DNA of 64,000 nt, from assembly GCF_004421105.1 (NCBI RefSeq), contig NZ_CP038033.1, positions 3,181,659 to 3,245,658 on the forward strand. The letters run 5' to 3'. This document shows positions 26,860 to 36,060 of the stretch, piece after piece (the first letter of the stretch is position 1; each line of letters opens with the position of its first letter). Source of the DNA: Nitrosococcus wardiae. GTDB lineage: Bacteria; Pseudomonadota; Gammaproteobacteria; Nitrosococcales; Nitrosococcaceae. The notes beneath the pieces are model-generated. The model saw only the letters and a program-made list of their open reading frames with translations, was not told where the DNA came from and did not search any database. A program made the translations under genes and the position numbers.

Positions 26860-28419
26860 ATGCGGCAAAAAATAAACTCCTTATTAATAATATTTTTTCT
26901 CCTAACAGCAGGAATGGCACTAGCAGAACCTAAGCTCATACCCCCTCAAAATGCGGAGATATCATCCTCTCCACCCTTTGACTTTTCAGTAGTGGAGAAA
27001 ATAGCTCGCCAACTGGCAGCACAACCCTATGTCAAAAATACCGAAATGTTACCAGAGTCTCTAATTAATCTCGATTATGACCAATACCGTGACATTCGCT
27101 ATAAGCCGAAACACACTCTCTGGCAGGAGGAAGAACTGCCGTTTCAATTGCAGTTTTTTCATCGTGGATTCATGTTCAAGGATCCCGTTAAGATCCACAT
27201 TATTGATAAAGGCCTTTCCTATACAGTGGCTTACGCAAATAACTTATTTGATTTTGGAAAAAATCAATTCTCTGAGACACTACCCAGCGATCTTGGGTTT
27301 GCCGGCTTCCGGATATTTTACCCCCTTCGCAAAGGGAAGGAATTAGACGAAATCGCTGCTTTTTTAGGCGCTAGTTACTTTCGCGCCATTGGCTTAGGAC
27401 AGGTCTATGGTCTCTCTGCCCGGGGATTAGCCGTAGATACTGGCTTAACGAGAGCGGAAGAATTTCCGCTATTTAAAGAATTTTGGATTGAAAAGCCTAG
27501 CAAGGAAAATACCAAACTTGCTGTATATGCTCTCCTTGATAGTCCAGCCATGACAGGTGCTTATCATTTTATTATTCAACCAGGCGTGAAAACAATGCTA
27601 GAAGTTACCGCCCATTTGTTTTTCCGCCATGGAGTTGAGCGTCTGGGAATGGCCCCCCTTACAAGCATGTTTTTCCATGGAGAAAACACCGACTATTTTA
27701 TTGACGATTTTCGCCCTGAAGTCCATGACTCTGATGGCTTGCTCATTGGCAGAGGCAACGGAGAATGGGTATGGCGGCCACTGAGTAACCCACGCCAGTT
27801 ACAGATCAATGTTTTTGAAGATACTAACCCCATAGGCTTTGGCCTAATGCAGCGTGATCGCCACTTTGAGCACTATCAAGATCTGGAATCTAAGTATCAT
27901 TTACGGCCAAGTGCCTGGGTGGAAAGACTCGGGAAGTGGGGAGCAGGCGCTATTTATCTTATCGAAATCCCAAGTGATGCAGAAAAATATGATAACATCA
28001 TTGCTTTTTGGGTTCCCAAACACCAGCTCGGCAAAGATCAAGACTGGGTGTTTAAATACCGCCTGCATTTTCTGCTAAACAACTCGCCTGAACCTAGCGG
28101 AGGTAAGGTTCTGGCTTCCCGGATTGGCGGTGGCGGAACAGATGTATTGGATGGTAAGCGGCGTAAATTCGTGGTGGATTTTGCCAGTGAGACTCTCCAT
28201 TTTCTTAGCAAGCACGCCCCTGTAGAAGCTGAGATTAGCGCCTCGCGCGGCCGTATTATCAATCCTGTGGTACACAAGAACCCATTTACCCATAGCTGGC
28301 GTTTGAGTTTCGAGCTAGAACCTGAGGCGGAGGAAGAACCAGTGAACTTGCGAGCCTATCTTAAAACCGGGACAGAAACCCTGAGTGAAACCTGGATTTA
28401 TCAGTGGGGTAAACCATGA
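26860..28419 (+). CDS. opgG: Glucans biosynthesis protein G (osmoregulated periplasmic glucans)
   Basis: This 519-residue periplasmic protein is needed for branching and release of osmoregulated periplasmic glucans (MdoG/OpgG family). A signal peptide (hydrophobic to about residue 22, ending GMALA) is followed by a body with family motifs such as FDFSVVEKIARQLA and YDQYRDIRYKP and a long beta-sandwich region. The reading frame stays open 42 codons upstream through a mobile repeat, but only the ATG at 26860 gives a proper signal peptide. Its stop overlaps the opgH start (ATGA), as is usual for opgGH. No clear ribosome site precedes it. Confidence 0.93.
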   Translation: MRQKINSLLIIFFLLTAGMALAEPKLIPPQNAEISSSPPFDFSVVEKIARQLAAQPYVKNTEMLPESLINLDYDQYRDIRYKPKHTLWQEEELPFQLQFFHRGFMFKDPVKIHIIDKGLSYTVAYANNLFDFGKNQFSETLPSDLGFAGFRIFYPLRKGKELDEIAAFLGASYFRAIGLGQVYGLSARGLAVDTGLTRAEEFPLFKEFWIEKPSKENTKLAVYALLDSPAMTGAYHFIIQPGVKTMLEVTAHLFFRHGVERLGMAPLTSMFFHGENTDYFIDDFRPEVHDSDGLLIGRGNGEWVWRPLSNPRQLQINVFEDTNPIGFGLMQRDRHFEHYQDLESKYHLRPSAWVERLGKWGAGAIYLIEIPSDAEKYDNIIAFWVPKHQLGKDQDWVFKYRLHFLLNNSPEPSGGKVLASRIGGGGTDVLDGKRRKFVVDFASETLHFLSKHAPVEAEISASRGRIINPVVHKNPFTHSWRLSFELEPEAEEEPVNLRAYLKTGTETLSETWIYQWGKP

Positions 28420-30440
28420 ATTTACAGGCCATTCCTAAGTATAAACGCATTCTTAGACAACAAGGATACTATACCCTAGTCCTTCTCACTACCTTTAGCG
28501 CCCTCTTCCTGCTCACAGGGGTTTTCCAGAAAAACGGCATTACGCCCTTGGAAAGTTTACTTCTTTTATTATATATGCTTTTGATCCTATGGATCAGCGC
28601 CTCTTTCTGGACTGCAATCCTAGGATTTTGGAATTTGCTCGGTAAACGCGATCACCCATCCATTTCTACCCAAGCATCAAGAAAAAAGTACAGTAATAAG
28701 GCCCCTCTAGGTAAGACAGCGCTGATTATGCCGGTTTATAACGAAGAACCGGAGAGGGTATTTGCCGGGCTGCGGGCAATCTATCAGTCTTTACTCAAAA
28801 CAGGCCAAGCCGAGGCGTTTGAAATCTTCATCCTTAGCGATACCCAGGATCCCGACATCTGGGTTGAAGAGGAGTTACATTGGTATCGGATGTGCCAGGA
28901 TCTAAATGCCCATGGGCGCATCTTTTACCGGAATAGGGAAAAAAATAGCGGTCGCAAGAGTGGTAATGTTGCGGACTTCTGCAAGCGTTGGGGAGAACGC
29001 TACCGTTATATGATTGTACTCGACGCAGACAGTCTTATGGGCGGCCACACACTGGTGCAGATGGTTAAATTGATGGAGGCCAATCCCCAAGTAGCCTTAA
29101 TTCAGGTACCTCCGCGTCCCATTAATCGGGAGTCTCTATTTGCCCGTATCCTACAATTTGGAGCTAACCTCTATGGTCCCTTATTTAATGCAGGAATTGC
29201 TTTCTGGCAATTAGGCCATAGCAATTATTGGGGACACAACGCCATTATCCGCATCCAGCCGTTTGTGCAGCATTGCGGCCTACCTAAGCTTCCTGGCCGC
29301 GAACCTTTTGGTGGCGAAATATTAAGTCATGACTTTGTCGAAGCGGCTCTACTCCACAAAGCAGGTTGGGAAGTCTGGCTAGCGCCCGATCTTGGAGAAA
29401 GCTATGAGGAACTACCCTCGACCCTAATTGACTACGCCAAGCGAGACCGACGCTGGTGCCAGGGCAATCTACAACATCTTCGCTTCCTATTTTCTCGAGG
29501 CTTCTACTTTATGAGTCGCCTCCACCTGACGATGGGAATCATGTCTTACCTAGCATCGCCTCTCTGGCTTCTATTCCTCGTCATTACTGGTACCGAAGCC
29601 TATGTCCAAAGCCACACGGAAACCGTTTACTTTTTTGGTAACCAGTTGTTTCCTGTCTGGCCAGAATCTTACACTTTTGAGATGACGACGGTGCTGATAG
29701 TCACCCTTTCCATGCTTTTCCTGCCCAAGCTTCTGGGACTTGTCCTCTTGCTCCTGAAGAACCAAGAATTAGCACGCTACGGGGGGATATGGAGGGTCAG
29801 CATTAGCGTAGTACTTGAAACTTTATTCTCAATGCTCATTGCTCCAGTGCTAATGCTCTACCAGAGTAAGTTCGTCACTGCAATTTTGTTACGTCAGCAC
29901 ATTGGTTGGCCCGTGCAACGGCGAAATGATCATAGATTGAGTCTAAAAGAAACCTTTGTTGCCCACCGGGGGCATACCTTGATTGGCCTTACGGCAGGTC
30001 TAGTAAGCTACTTTTATCTTCCTACTTTTTTCTGGTGGCTCACGCCTGTACTAGTAGGGCTAGTGTTATCAATCCCTCTTTCCATGTATTCAAGTAGCAC
30101 TTACCTTGGGCAGCGCGCCCGAGAGAAAGGATTGTTCCTGATTCCTGAAGAAACCCAGCCCCCCCAGGTGCTTACATTGCTGCGCGAAAACCTTGCACCT
30201 CTATCTCTACAATCTAGCGCTAGTGACCAAGGAGCGAAGCGGGTCCTAGTCGATCCGGGTGTTTGTGCTCTCCATCTGGCCTTATTACCTCAACGTCCCC
30301 TGAGTAAGGGGGATCGCTATTATCTCAAGTCATTAAGCTGCAAACTGCTTGAGCAAGGATTTGATAGCCTATCAACAACCGAAAAACGCTACCTACTCTC
30401 CGACCCAGCAACCCTGCATCGCCTACCCACCCAATCTTAA
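28416..30440 (+). CDS. opgH: Glucans biosynthesis glucosyltransferase H
   Basis: This 674-residue inner-membrane family-2 glycosyltransferase polymerises beta-1,2-glucose from UDP-glucose for periplasmic glucans. Two N-terminal helices (about 20-70) precede the catalytic domain with PVYNEEPERV, VLDADSLMGG, a later SHDFVEAA and the RRWCQGNLQ motif; several helices follow. At 674 residues it is much shorter than the ~847 of E. coli OpgH, mainly at the N-terminus, which in E. coli contacts the division machinery, so that moonlighting role may be absent. It is translationally coupled to opgG. Confidence 0.93.
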   Translation: MNLQAIPKYKRILRQQGYYTLVLLTTFSALFLLTGVFQKNGITPLESLLLLLYMLLILWISASFWTAILGFWNLLGKRDHPSISTQASRKKYSNKAPLGKTALIMPVYNEEPERVFAGLRAIYQSLLKTGQAEAFEIFILSDTQDPDIWVEEELHWYRMCQDLNAHGRIFYRNREKNSGRKSGNVADFCKRWGERYRYMIVLDADSLMGGHTLVQMVKLMEANPQVALIQVPPRPINRESLFARILQFGANLYGPLFNAGIAFWQLGHSNYWGHNAIIRIQPFVQHCGLPKLPGREPFGGEILSHDFVEAALLHKAGWEVWLAPDLGESYEELPSTLIDYAKRDRRWCQGNLQHLRFLFSRGFYFMSRLHLTMGIMSYLASPLWLLFLVITGTEAYVQSHTETVYFFGNQLFPVWPESYTFEMTTVLIVTLSMLFLPKLLGLVLLLLKNQELARYGGIWRVSISVVLETLFSMLIAPVLMLYQSKFVTAILLRQHIGWPVQRRNDHRLSLKETFVAHRGHTLIGLTAGLVSYFYLPTFFWWLTPVLVGLVLSIPLSMYSSSTYLGQRAREKGLFLIPEETQPPQVLTLLRENLAPLSLQSSASDQGAKRVLVDPGVCALHLALLPQRPLSKGDRYYLKSLSCKLLEQGFDSLSTTEKRYLLSDPATLHRLPTQS

Positions 30441-30515
30441 GAGGCCTCAACTAAGATTACCCAATTAACGTCCTCTTAGATGCAGCAGCTCAGATTGCTG
30501 GAGACGACCAATCGA

Positions 30516-30559
30516 AGATGCAGCTTGATATCCACAAGCTGCATCTATTCTACATCTGA
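30516..30559 (+). pseudogene. Remnant of the 3' end of a MalK/UgpC-type ABC ATPase gene
   Basis: Thirty-three of 35 bases match the end of the first gene of the window (positions about 1112-1146). One frame reads QLDIHKLHLF and then a premature stop. It stands just before a BON gene, as the intact gene does at 1179/1210, which points to a segmental duplication whose ABC part has decayed. Confidence 0.6.
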
Positions 30560-30624
30560 AGCTGAAGAAATTTTACGGGTTGAACTTAAGCTTCGTTAAA
30601 GGAATTCTCTTTTTTTCTTTTGTC

Positions 30625-30936
30625 CTATCTTACAGACAGCTTATTATTAACCTCCCTCACTCCCTTAACGCTTTGTGCAAGATCTTCCGCCTCACGGGCT
30701 TGCTCCCACGTATCCACAAACCCGCTAAGCTGCACTACTCCTTCATGAGTTTCTACTTCAATATCTAGCCCGCTGACTTCAGGGTCAGCCAGCAACTTAC
30801 TTTTCACTTTCGTAGTAATCCATGCATCATCCACATGAGTACCCGCGCTTTTTTCAGGACTAGGCGCGCACCCTAGCATCCCTACAGTTAAGAAAACACA
30901 TAATAAGAACCCCTTATATCTCATTGAGTTTTCCAT
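30625..30936 (-). CDS. BON-domain lipoprotein, second copy
   Basis: This 103-residue protein has a lipobox (GMLGC, near Cys22) and one BON domain from about residue 36. It aligns without gaps to the protein at 1210-1521, with about two thirds of the BON residues identical. An AAGGAG site lies 6 bases before the ATG. The remnant of an ABC ATPase gene at 30516-30559 stands in the same relation to it as the intact gene does to the first BON gene. The two lipoproteins probably have overlapping envelope roles. Confidence 0.85.
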   Translation of the reverse strand: MENSMRYKGFLLCVFLTVGMLGCAPSPEKSAGTHVDDAWITTKVKSKLLADPEVSGLDIEVETHEGVVQLSGFVDTWEQAREAEDLAQSVKGVREVNNKLSVR

Positions 30937-31170
30937 TTTACTCTCCTTAATATCAAAACAATTCAGTGTTCAAGCTTTAATCTTGCTCACTATAATAATA
31001 ATAGATGGTTATACAAAGGGTCTCCACCTCTCAGTTATAAGTGCTCTTACCAAAGCTATTCAAAGTAGAGCAAATAGGCAAGATTTTAATAAATATCCAC
31101 TTAAGTAATTTTATATATACTAAAATAATAACTACTTTAAAGTATAGCGGTTTCCATTTAGATGGACGGG

Positions 31171-31365
31171 GGGTCAGCGTGACTAAACCGCCGGCGGCAG
31201 GGGTGAGCCGAGAGCGTGGGGCCATGGAGCCTCGCAGACGGGTGAACGCCCGTCTCAGGAATGGACAGGCTGGACTTGCCCTCTAGGCACAGGAAAGCCT
31301 GGCGTGGCAAGCCGACGTCGAGCTTCCAGGAAGGAATTGACAGCGTGTCTGGTCACGCTGGCCCC
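31171..31365. repeat. GC-rich multi-hairpin element with inverted ends
   Basis: In AT-rich DNA, a 195-bp GC-rich block starts GGGGTCAGCGTGAC and ends with the complement of GGGGCCAGCGTGAC (13 of 14 matching). Inside are hairpins such as AGACGGG/CCCGTCT and CCGCCGGCGG. It has no ORF of substance and lies in the 676-base gap between the second BON gene and an AI-2E permease gene. It resembles a non-autonomous mobile element or REP-like structure. Confidence 0.5.
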
Positions 31366-31442
31366 AAACGCCTGAGGTCTCATTTAAACGAGAAGTGCTA
31401 TATAAAGTAGTTTAGAGGCTATTAAAAAATTTTGGTAACAAC

Positions 31443-31555
31443 TTAGGGTATGCAGAACGCAGCGATATGCATTATTAAAATAAGGAGAGACTCACGAACT
31501 GCCGTAGGTTTCTCTGCACTCAACCCACCCTATCCATCAAGGGATTTTCTTTAAA
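31443..31555 (+). repeat. TAGGGTG-type intergenic repeat, copy 2
   Basis: The segment TTAGGGTATGCAGAAC...ATGCATTATTA...GCACTCAACCCACCCTATCC corresponds along its length to copy 1 at 11993-12086. It lies 57 bases before the AI-2E permease start, as copy 1 lies 64 bases before the HtrA gene. Confidence 0.55.
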
Positions 31556-31612
31556 TAATTTCTGAAATGGTGCGATGGCATCTTGCGCCAGGCTGAAAGG
31601 CAGGAATCATTC

Positions 31613-32689
31613 ATGACCCAATTAGATAAATCCCAAACCCGCTACCGCAAAGCCTTTATACTACTATTGCTGGTATCCATCTTAGCAACCTTTCTGGCGA
31701 TAATTCATGAGTATATCATCGTCACACTTTTAGCAGTTATTTTTACTGCCCTTCTCTATCCAGTTTATACTCAAGTTGTGAAGATATTGCATGGACGCCG
31801 GGCGTTATCGTCAGTCATTGTATTAGTACTAGCCATTCTCGTGGTTGGCCTGCCACTGCTAGGATTACTCGGCGTCGTAGCCGCTGAAGCGATACAGATC
31901 AGTGAGGATGTCAAACCCTGGATAGAAAAAAAAATTCCTGATCAGTATGACCTTTCCCGTGATCTTCCAGAGCAGCTGCCCTTTTCTGAGCAACTCGAGC
32001 CTTATGAATCACGTATTATTGCTAAGGTGGGTGAGCTTGCCGGTAATACAGGAGAATTCCTTGCAAAGAGCATTTCTAAAATTACCCAGGGCACGATCAG
32101 TATCGTTGTAAAACTTTTTATTATGGTATATGCAATGTTTTTCTTTTTTATATGGGGACCGGATACGCTCACTGCTTTGATGCGCTACATCCCCCTTACC
32201 GAAAAAGACCGCTTGCATATTCTTGAAATAGGGCTCGCAACAACAAAGGCAATCTTAAAGAGCATTCTGGTCATTGGCGTGCTGCAAGGTATACTTGTGG
32301 GCCTCGCTTTCTGGGCCGCTGGAATCAAAGGTGCCATCTTTTGGGGTACTATCGTCGTAGTATTTTCTGCAGTTCCGGGTCTTGGTGCGCCAATCATTTG
32401 GATTCCGGGGGTGATCTATCTTGCAGCCACGGGGCAAACGGGTTGGGCAATCGGTATGACTGTATGGGGTATAGCTGTCGTAGGCTTGGTGGACAACATT
32501 CTGCGTCCCCATATTGTTGGCAGCGAAGCTAAGATGCCGGATTTACTAGTCCTATTAGCTACCTTGGGCGGTATTCTTATGTTTGGTGCTATCGGCATTA
32601 TTATTGGCCCGGTTATCGCCGCATTGTTGGTCACCATTCTTGAGATCTACAGAAAAATATTCTATGATTTGTATTCTACATCAGAATAA
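31613..32689 (+). CDS. AI-2E family transporter (first paralogue)
   Basis: This 358-residue multi-pass membrane protein of the PerM/TqsA superfamily has about eight hydrophobic segments and a soluble insert after the second or third, then the conserved GGILMFGAIGIIIGPVIAAL ending. Members export small molecules or ions (TqsA: autoinducer-2; others: Na+/H+ antiport); the substrate here is unknown. The ATG at 31613 has CAGGA upstream; an in-frame TTG at 31583 is less likely. A second family member is at 41355. Confidence 0.88.
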   Translation: MTQLDKSQTRYRKAFILLLLVSILATFLAIIHEYIIVTLLAVIFTALLYPVYTQVVKILHGRRALSSVIVLVLAILVVGLPLLGLLGVVAAEAIQISEDVKPWIEKKIPDQYDLSRDLPEQLPFSEQLEPYESRIIAKVGELAGNTGEFLAKSISKITQGTISIVVKLFIMVYAMFFFFIWGPDTLTALMRYIPLTEKDRLHILEIGLATTKAILKSILVIGVLQGILVGLAFWAAGIKGAIFWGTIVVVFSAVPGLGAPIIWIPGVIYLAATGQTGWAIGMTVWGIAVVGLVDNILRPHIVGSEAKMPDLLVLLATLGGILMFGAIGIIIGPVIAALLVTILEIYRKIFYDLYSTSE

Positions 32690-32780
32690 AGCTTATAATT
32701 CTGTTTTCCTTGGCGCTTTTCACAATGATAACTTTTCCCGGTTAGATTTTTTGATTACTCCATAAAGAGGTAATTTACAA

Positions 32781-33113
32781 ATGGCAGATAACACCCCTAA
32801 AGCAGATAACACACCTAAAAAAGAGGTTGAGGAATTAAAGGAAGAACTTAGCCAGCTTCGAGAAGATATGGGAAATCTAGTTGTAGCCGTTAAGAATCTC
32901 GGCCAGAGCACAGCTCGGGCGACAAAAACAAAAGCGGAGCGAGAGCTAGACGAAATGATGGGCAAATTAAACCAGGCTTACATCGCGGCTCGCAGAACTG
33001 GAGAACAGGCCACTGAATCAACGCAAGATGAAATTGAGAAACATCCTATCACCAGTCTCGCTGTTGCTTTTTTAGCGGGATTAATCACAGGAAAACTTTT
33101 TTCACAAAAATAA
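32781..33113 (+). CDS. DUF883 (YqjD/ElaB-like) tail-anchored protein
   Basis: This 110-residue protein has a hydrophilic helical body (about 15-80) and one C-terminal hydrophobic anchor (TSLAVAFLAGLITGKLF). That pattern fits YqjD/ElaB proteins, which dock to the inner membrane and bind ribosomes in stationary phase in E. coli. It begins with a short repeat (ADNTPKADNTPK). Its stop is 3 bases from the next gene, a holin-like protein, matching the yqjD-yqjE order in enterobacteria. Confidence 0.8.
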   Translation: MADNTPKADNTPKKEVEELKEELSQLREDMGNLVVAVKNLGQSTARATKTKAERELDEMMGKLNQAYIAARRTGEQATESTQDEIEKHPITSLAVAFLAGLITGKLFSQK

Positions 33114-33116
33114 ATC

Positions 33117-33392
33117 GTGACTGCGCTTGTTGAAATTTTCCTCGCTATGATCGAATTGATCAAAGCGGAATTGCAACAATCAAAAATGAGCCTTTTTCAT
33201 TTTATTGTTGCTTTAACTTTTTTTTTAGTCGGAATATTTTTCTTTACTGGGGCACTTGTTTTAATTTTAATATCCATTGGGCTCGCGTTAAACAATGTCC
33301 TTCCAACGCCTGTAGCTGTACTCATTACAGGGATTATATCGATTTTATTTGGCGTCATTTTAATCTTTGTGGGAAGAGTAAAGATAAGATAA
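33117..33392 (+). CDS. Phage-holin-superfamily (YqjE-like) membrane protein
   Basis: This 91-residue protein starts from a GTG at 33117. An amphipathic N-terminus (FLAMIELIKAELQQSKMS) is followed by two long hydrophobic helices (about 26-55 and 63-88). Length, topology and the position right after a YqjD-like gene fit the YqjE/holin_6 family, which are stress-linked inner-membrane proteins, not true lysis holins. An ATG at 33147 is an alternative start but would cut the conserved N-terminal helix. It converges on the App1-like gene. Confidence 0.7.
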   Translation: MTALVEIFLAMIELIKAELQQSKMSLFHFIVALTFFLVGIFFFTGALVLILISIGLALNNVLPTPVAVLITGIISILFGVILIFVGRVKIR

Positions 33393-33437
33393 TAGAGGAG
33401 TACAAACAACTAAGCGATAATTCGCAAGGAAGCCCTT

Positions 33438-34703
33438 CTAGTGCGAGCGTCTCTCTCTTTCTTCAGATTCCACCACTACATTCGGTGGTGTGTCTTGGCT
33501 GTCCCCTTGCTCTAATGTTTCTTCCAATTCGCCACGTTCTAAAGCCTTTTGGGAATTCCGCTTTATCTTTCGGGTTGGCTTTAAATCCGGCTCGCCCTGC
33601 TGTTGCTCACGCTCCTTGATCACCTCTGATACGGCCTCCGGCGCGATAAGGCCATGTTCAACGGCATGCTCCGCCATGGCAAAGCTGTCTGCGGCAAGCA
33701 ATAAAGTACTACCGGCATTAACTACTTCTTTGGCCAATGCCTCAATCTCTTGATGCCGTTCTGGTTGATGGCTAATATGGCGGATATAGATGGCCAAGAC
33801 ACGCCCAGGGTGTTCCTGGACTATCTGGCTATAGATCTCTGGATCGCGCTGGCCGCTATCTCCAATGAGGATAAAAGGTTGCTCCTGGTAAAGCGCCAGC
33901 ATATCCCGGATCAGGGCAAGTTTGTGGCCCTCCCTCCGACGGGGAAAAGGGTGCCTAGGAGTAAAACCCCAATCCCGTAGGAATAGAATAGGCCCTATGG
34001 GAATACCATGAAGGTGAAAGAACTCGTCAAGGACTTCATAAAGGCTCCATGGTCCTCGAGAGACGTACAACACTGGATTCTGCTCGGTACCGGCAACACC
34101 GTTATGCAATGCTCTGTAAAATGCTGCCACGCCGGGAAAGGCCACTCGACTATGAGGCCCTTGAACAAACAACCGCCACAGCATCTTAATCTTGTTAGCG
34201 ACACCCGTATACATGACGGTATCGTCAATATCGCTGATCATTACATAGCGGGCCGTGCTCGGCGGTATAAATAGGTCACCCCTCGCCATCGCACCAAGCG
34301 GCTCAATGACTTTGAGATCCAGGTGATGCCAGAGACGATCTTCGGCTGGGGGCTGTAGGGATTGCAGATGGACGTGAAAGTAGCCATCCCGATCGGCAAT
34401 CACTTGCTGTTCCCTCCCCTGGAAACGGGCTGTGAGGACCGCTTCAGCAATTCCCCGCCTCAGAAGCCGCCGTGCAATATCCATAAGGTCGCGGCCTAGC
34501 GCTCCCTCCTGTGCTCCTGAAATATTCCCACGCTGTTTAAAAACGCGGCCCATCAGGAAGACCTCCTTGCGCGAACCATAGCCGCGATAGGGCTGGATAA
34601 CGATGCCACCACGGCCGCGATCACTTTTGACGGGACGAGCTAATACGTGCACGGCCCTGCGTAATGCTTGGGCGATGGTCTTTAACACACTGCGAATATC
34701 CAT
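33438..34703 (-). CDS. App1-family (DUF2183) phosphatase domain protein
   Basis: This 421-residue protein contains a DUF2183/APP1 catalytic domain (about 165-320) with the HAD-like motif ISDIDDTVMYTG, a downstream SRGPWSLY and the acidic ILIGDSGQRDPEIY. Yeast App1 is an actin-patch phosphatidate phosphatase; bacterial relatives are of unknown substrate. An N-terminal ~130-residue beta-rich region with VFLMGRV and a long hydrophilic, charged tail flank the domain. No signal peptide is evident. It probably acts on phospholipid phosphates at the membrane, an inference from the family. Confidence 0.85.
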   Translation of the reverse strand: MDIRSVLKTIAQALRRAVHVLARPVKSDRGRGGIVIQPYRGYGSRKEVFLMGRVFKQRGNISGAQEGALGRDLMDIARRLLRRGIAEAVLTARFQGREQQVIADRDGYFHVHLQSLQPPAEDRLWHHLDLKVIEPLGAMARGDLFIPPSTARYVMISDIDDTVMYTGVANKIKMLWRLFVQGPHSRVAFPGVAAFYRALHNGVAGTEQNPVLYVSRGPWSLYEVLDEFFHLHGIPIGPILFLRDWGFTPRHPFPRRREGHKLALIRDMLALYQEQPFILIGDSGQRDPEIYSQIVQEHPGRVLAIYIRHISHQPERHQEIEALAKEVVNAGSTLLLAADSFAMAEHAVEHGLIAPEAVSEVIKEREQQQGEPDLKPTRKIKRNSQKALERGELEETLEQGDSQDTPPNVVVESEERERRSH

Positions 34704-34907
34704 AAATGTTGGTTAAGAAAAACCTACCTCCCTCTTAAAGAACAGTTTACTTCGCCAGAGATTAAAAGCCTACAACTAAGCAAGCAGACTAACTCTTTGT
34801 AGTCTAAGTTTTATAGATAGGTAATTTAGCCTCTATCTAGAGATATAGACGCCGTTGAGCGATTGTCAAACTTTCAAAGCCATCGGGTGTATTGGACATT
34901 GTGAGTA

Positions 34908-36041
34908 ATGGGTTGGCAAAATAAGATGAGTTTCCGCAATCTGCCCCGTGAGAGTATTTTGTGGGTAGTATTCGTGCTTTTTTCTCCCTTGCTGATGGCC
35001 TCCTCGAAAGCCCTTCCCCCGGATTTTTATCAGCAAGTCGACCGTTTCCTGGTCAGCCCGCAAATCACCAGCGAGACCCTGGTTCAAGAGGCTCACCACA
35101 TTGTTAAGCGGCTGGTGGAGGCTACCGAAAATAGGGAAGACTTTATTCAAAAAGTCAAGGTGTTAAAATCCTATCTGCGGCTCGTCTGCGATTTTACCCA
35201 ACAGCAAACCTTTCAACGAACCCTGCTGCTCGAGGAAGAAATCAATACCCACGTGACCTCCTGGAATGAGGAAGTCAAACACAAGCGAAGCACCATCACC
35301 TGGAGCGCCATTGGACTCGGGGCCCTGGTCGGTCTGCTCGTCGCCGTCACCCGAGCGACTCAAGAAAACCGGCTCGATCTAACTCGGTTCCAGGAAATAG
35401 GGATTAATTTTCTCATCTGGGCCCCCATTAGCGTGGGCGGAGGGTTGAGCTTGGGCAGTCTGGTGGCTGAACAAGAAGTCGAACAGCGTCAAGTGCTCCT
35501 CATCCACCCGACTGAACTGGTGAAGAAGTATTCTGGAGATGTGCCCATGTATAAAATTGAATCTCACTTAAAAGCCTTTCTCGGGGCAAAAGAAGGGCCT
35601 TTCCGCTCACAAGCTCAGAAAAAACTCCAGGCGCTTCATTCCAAAGCCCCTGAGAAGGTGGAAGGCCGCATCCGCTATATGCAAGCAGTGCTAGCGCATG
35701 CGCCAGGGGAGTTAATCCCTTCCCAAAAAGCACAACAAGACCGGCTCGCAGTGCTTGAAGAAGTCCTTTCTTTACAATTCCCCTCCCAATCCCCTTCTTC
35801 CTGGGACGAAATACGCTCTTTCCTCAGCCACCATCTGTATGGGTTTGCGGTAACAGGCGCTATTTTGGGAGTCATTATTTTTCTTCTCCCCCTCCATCTC
35901 AGTGGAGGGTGGTCATGGCCATATGCCGCCCTTAGCTTTGTCATTGGCCTTAGGGTGGGTTTCGCACTGGGCCAAATGGCAGGAGAACTCATCAAAATAG
36001 AAAGACCCGATGAGATCCTCCATCACGAAGTATTTTTCTAG
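34908..36041 (+). CDS. Membrane protein of unknown function
   Basis: This 377-residue protein starts from the ATG at 34908 (an ATG at 34926 is possible). A hydrophobic N-terminus ending MASSKA looks like a signal or anchor. A helical domain follows (to about 120), then glycine-rich membrane helices near 125-145 and 162-182, a charged soluble segment (about 185-300), and two more helices near 310-332 and 338-360. I recognise no family. It faces the next gene (36061, minus strand) tail to tail with a gap of 19 bases. Confidence 0.65.
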   Translation: MGWQNKMSFRNLPRESILWVVFVLFSPLLMASSKALPPDFYQQVDRFLVSPQITSETLVQEAHHIVKRLVEATENREDFIQKVKVLKSYLRLVCDFTQQQTFQRTLLLEEEINTHVTSWNEEVKHKRSTITWSAIGLGALVGLLVAVTRATQENRLDLTRFQEIGINFLIWAPISVGGGLSLGSLVAEQEVEQRQVLLIHPTELVKKYSGDVPMYKIESHLKAFLGAKEGPFRSQAQKKLQALHSKAPEKVEGRIRYMQAVLAHAPGELIPSQKAQQDRLAVLEEVLSLQFPSQSPSSWDEIRSFLSHHLYGFAVTGAILGVIIFLLPLHLSGGWSWPYAALSFVIGLRVGFALGQMAGELIKIERPDEILHHEVFF

Positions 36042-36060
36042 AAATGTATTTAGGGCTTTT

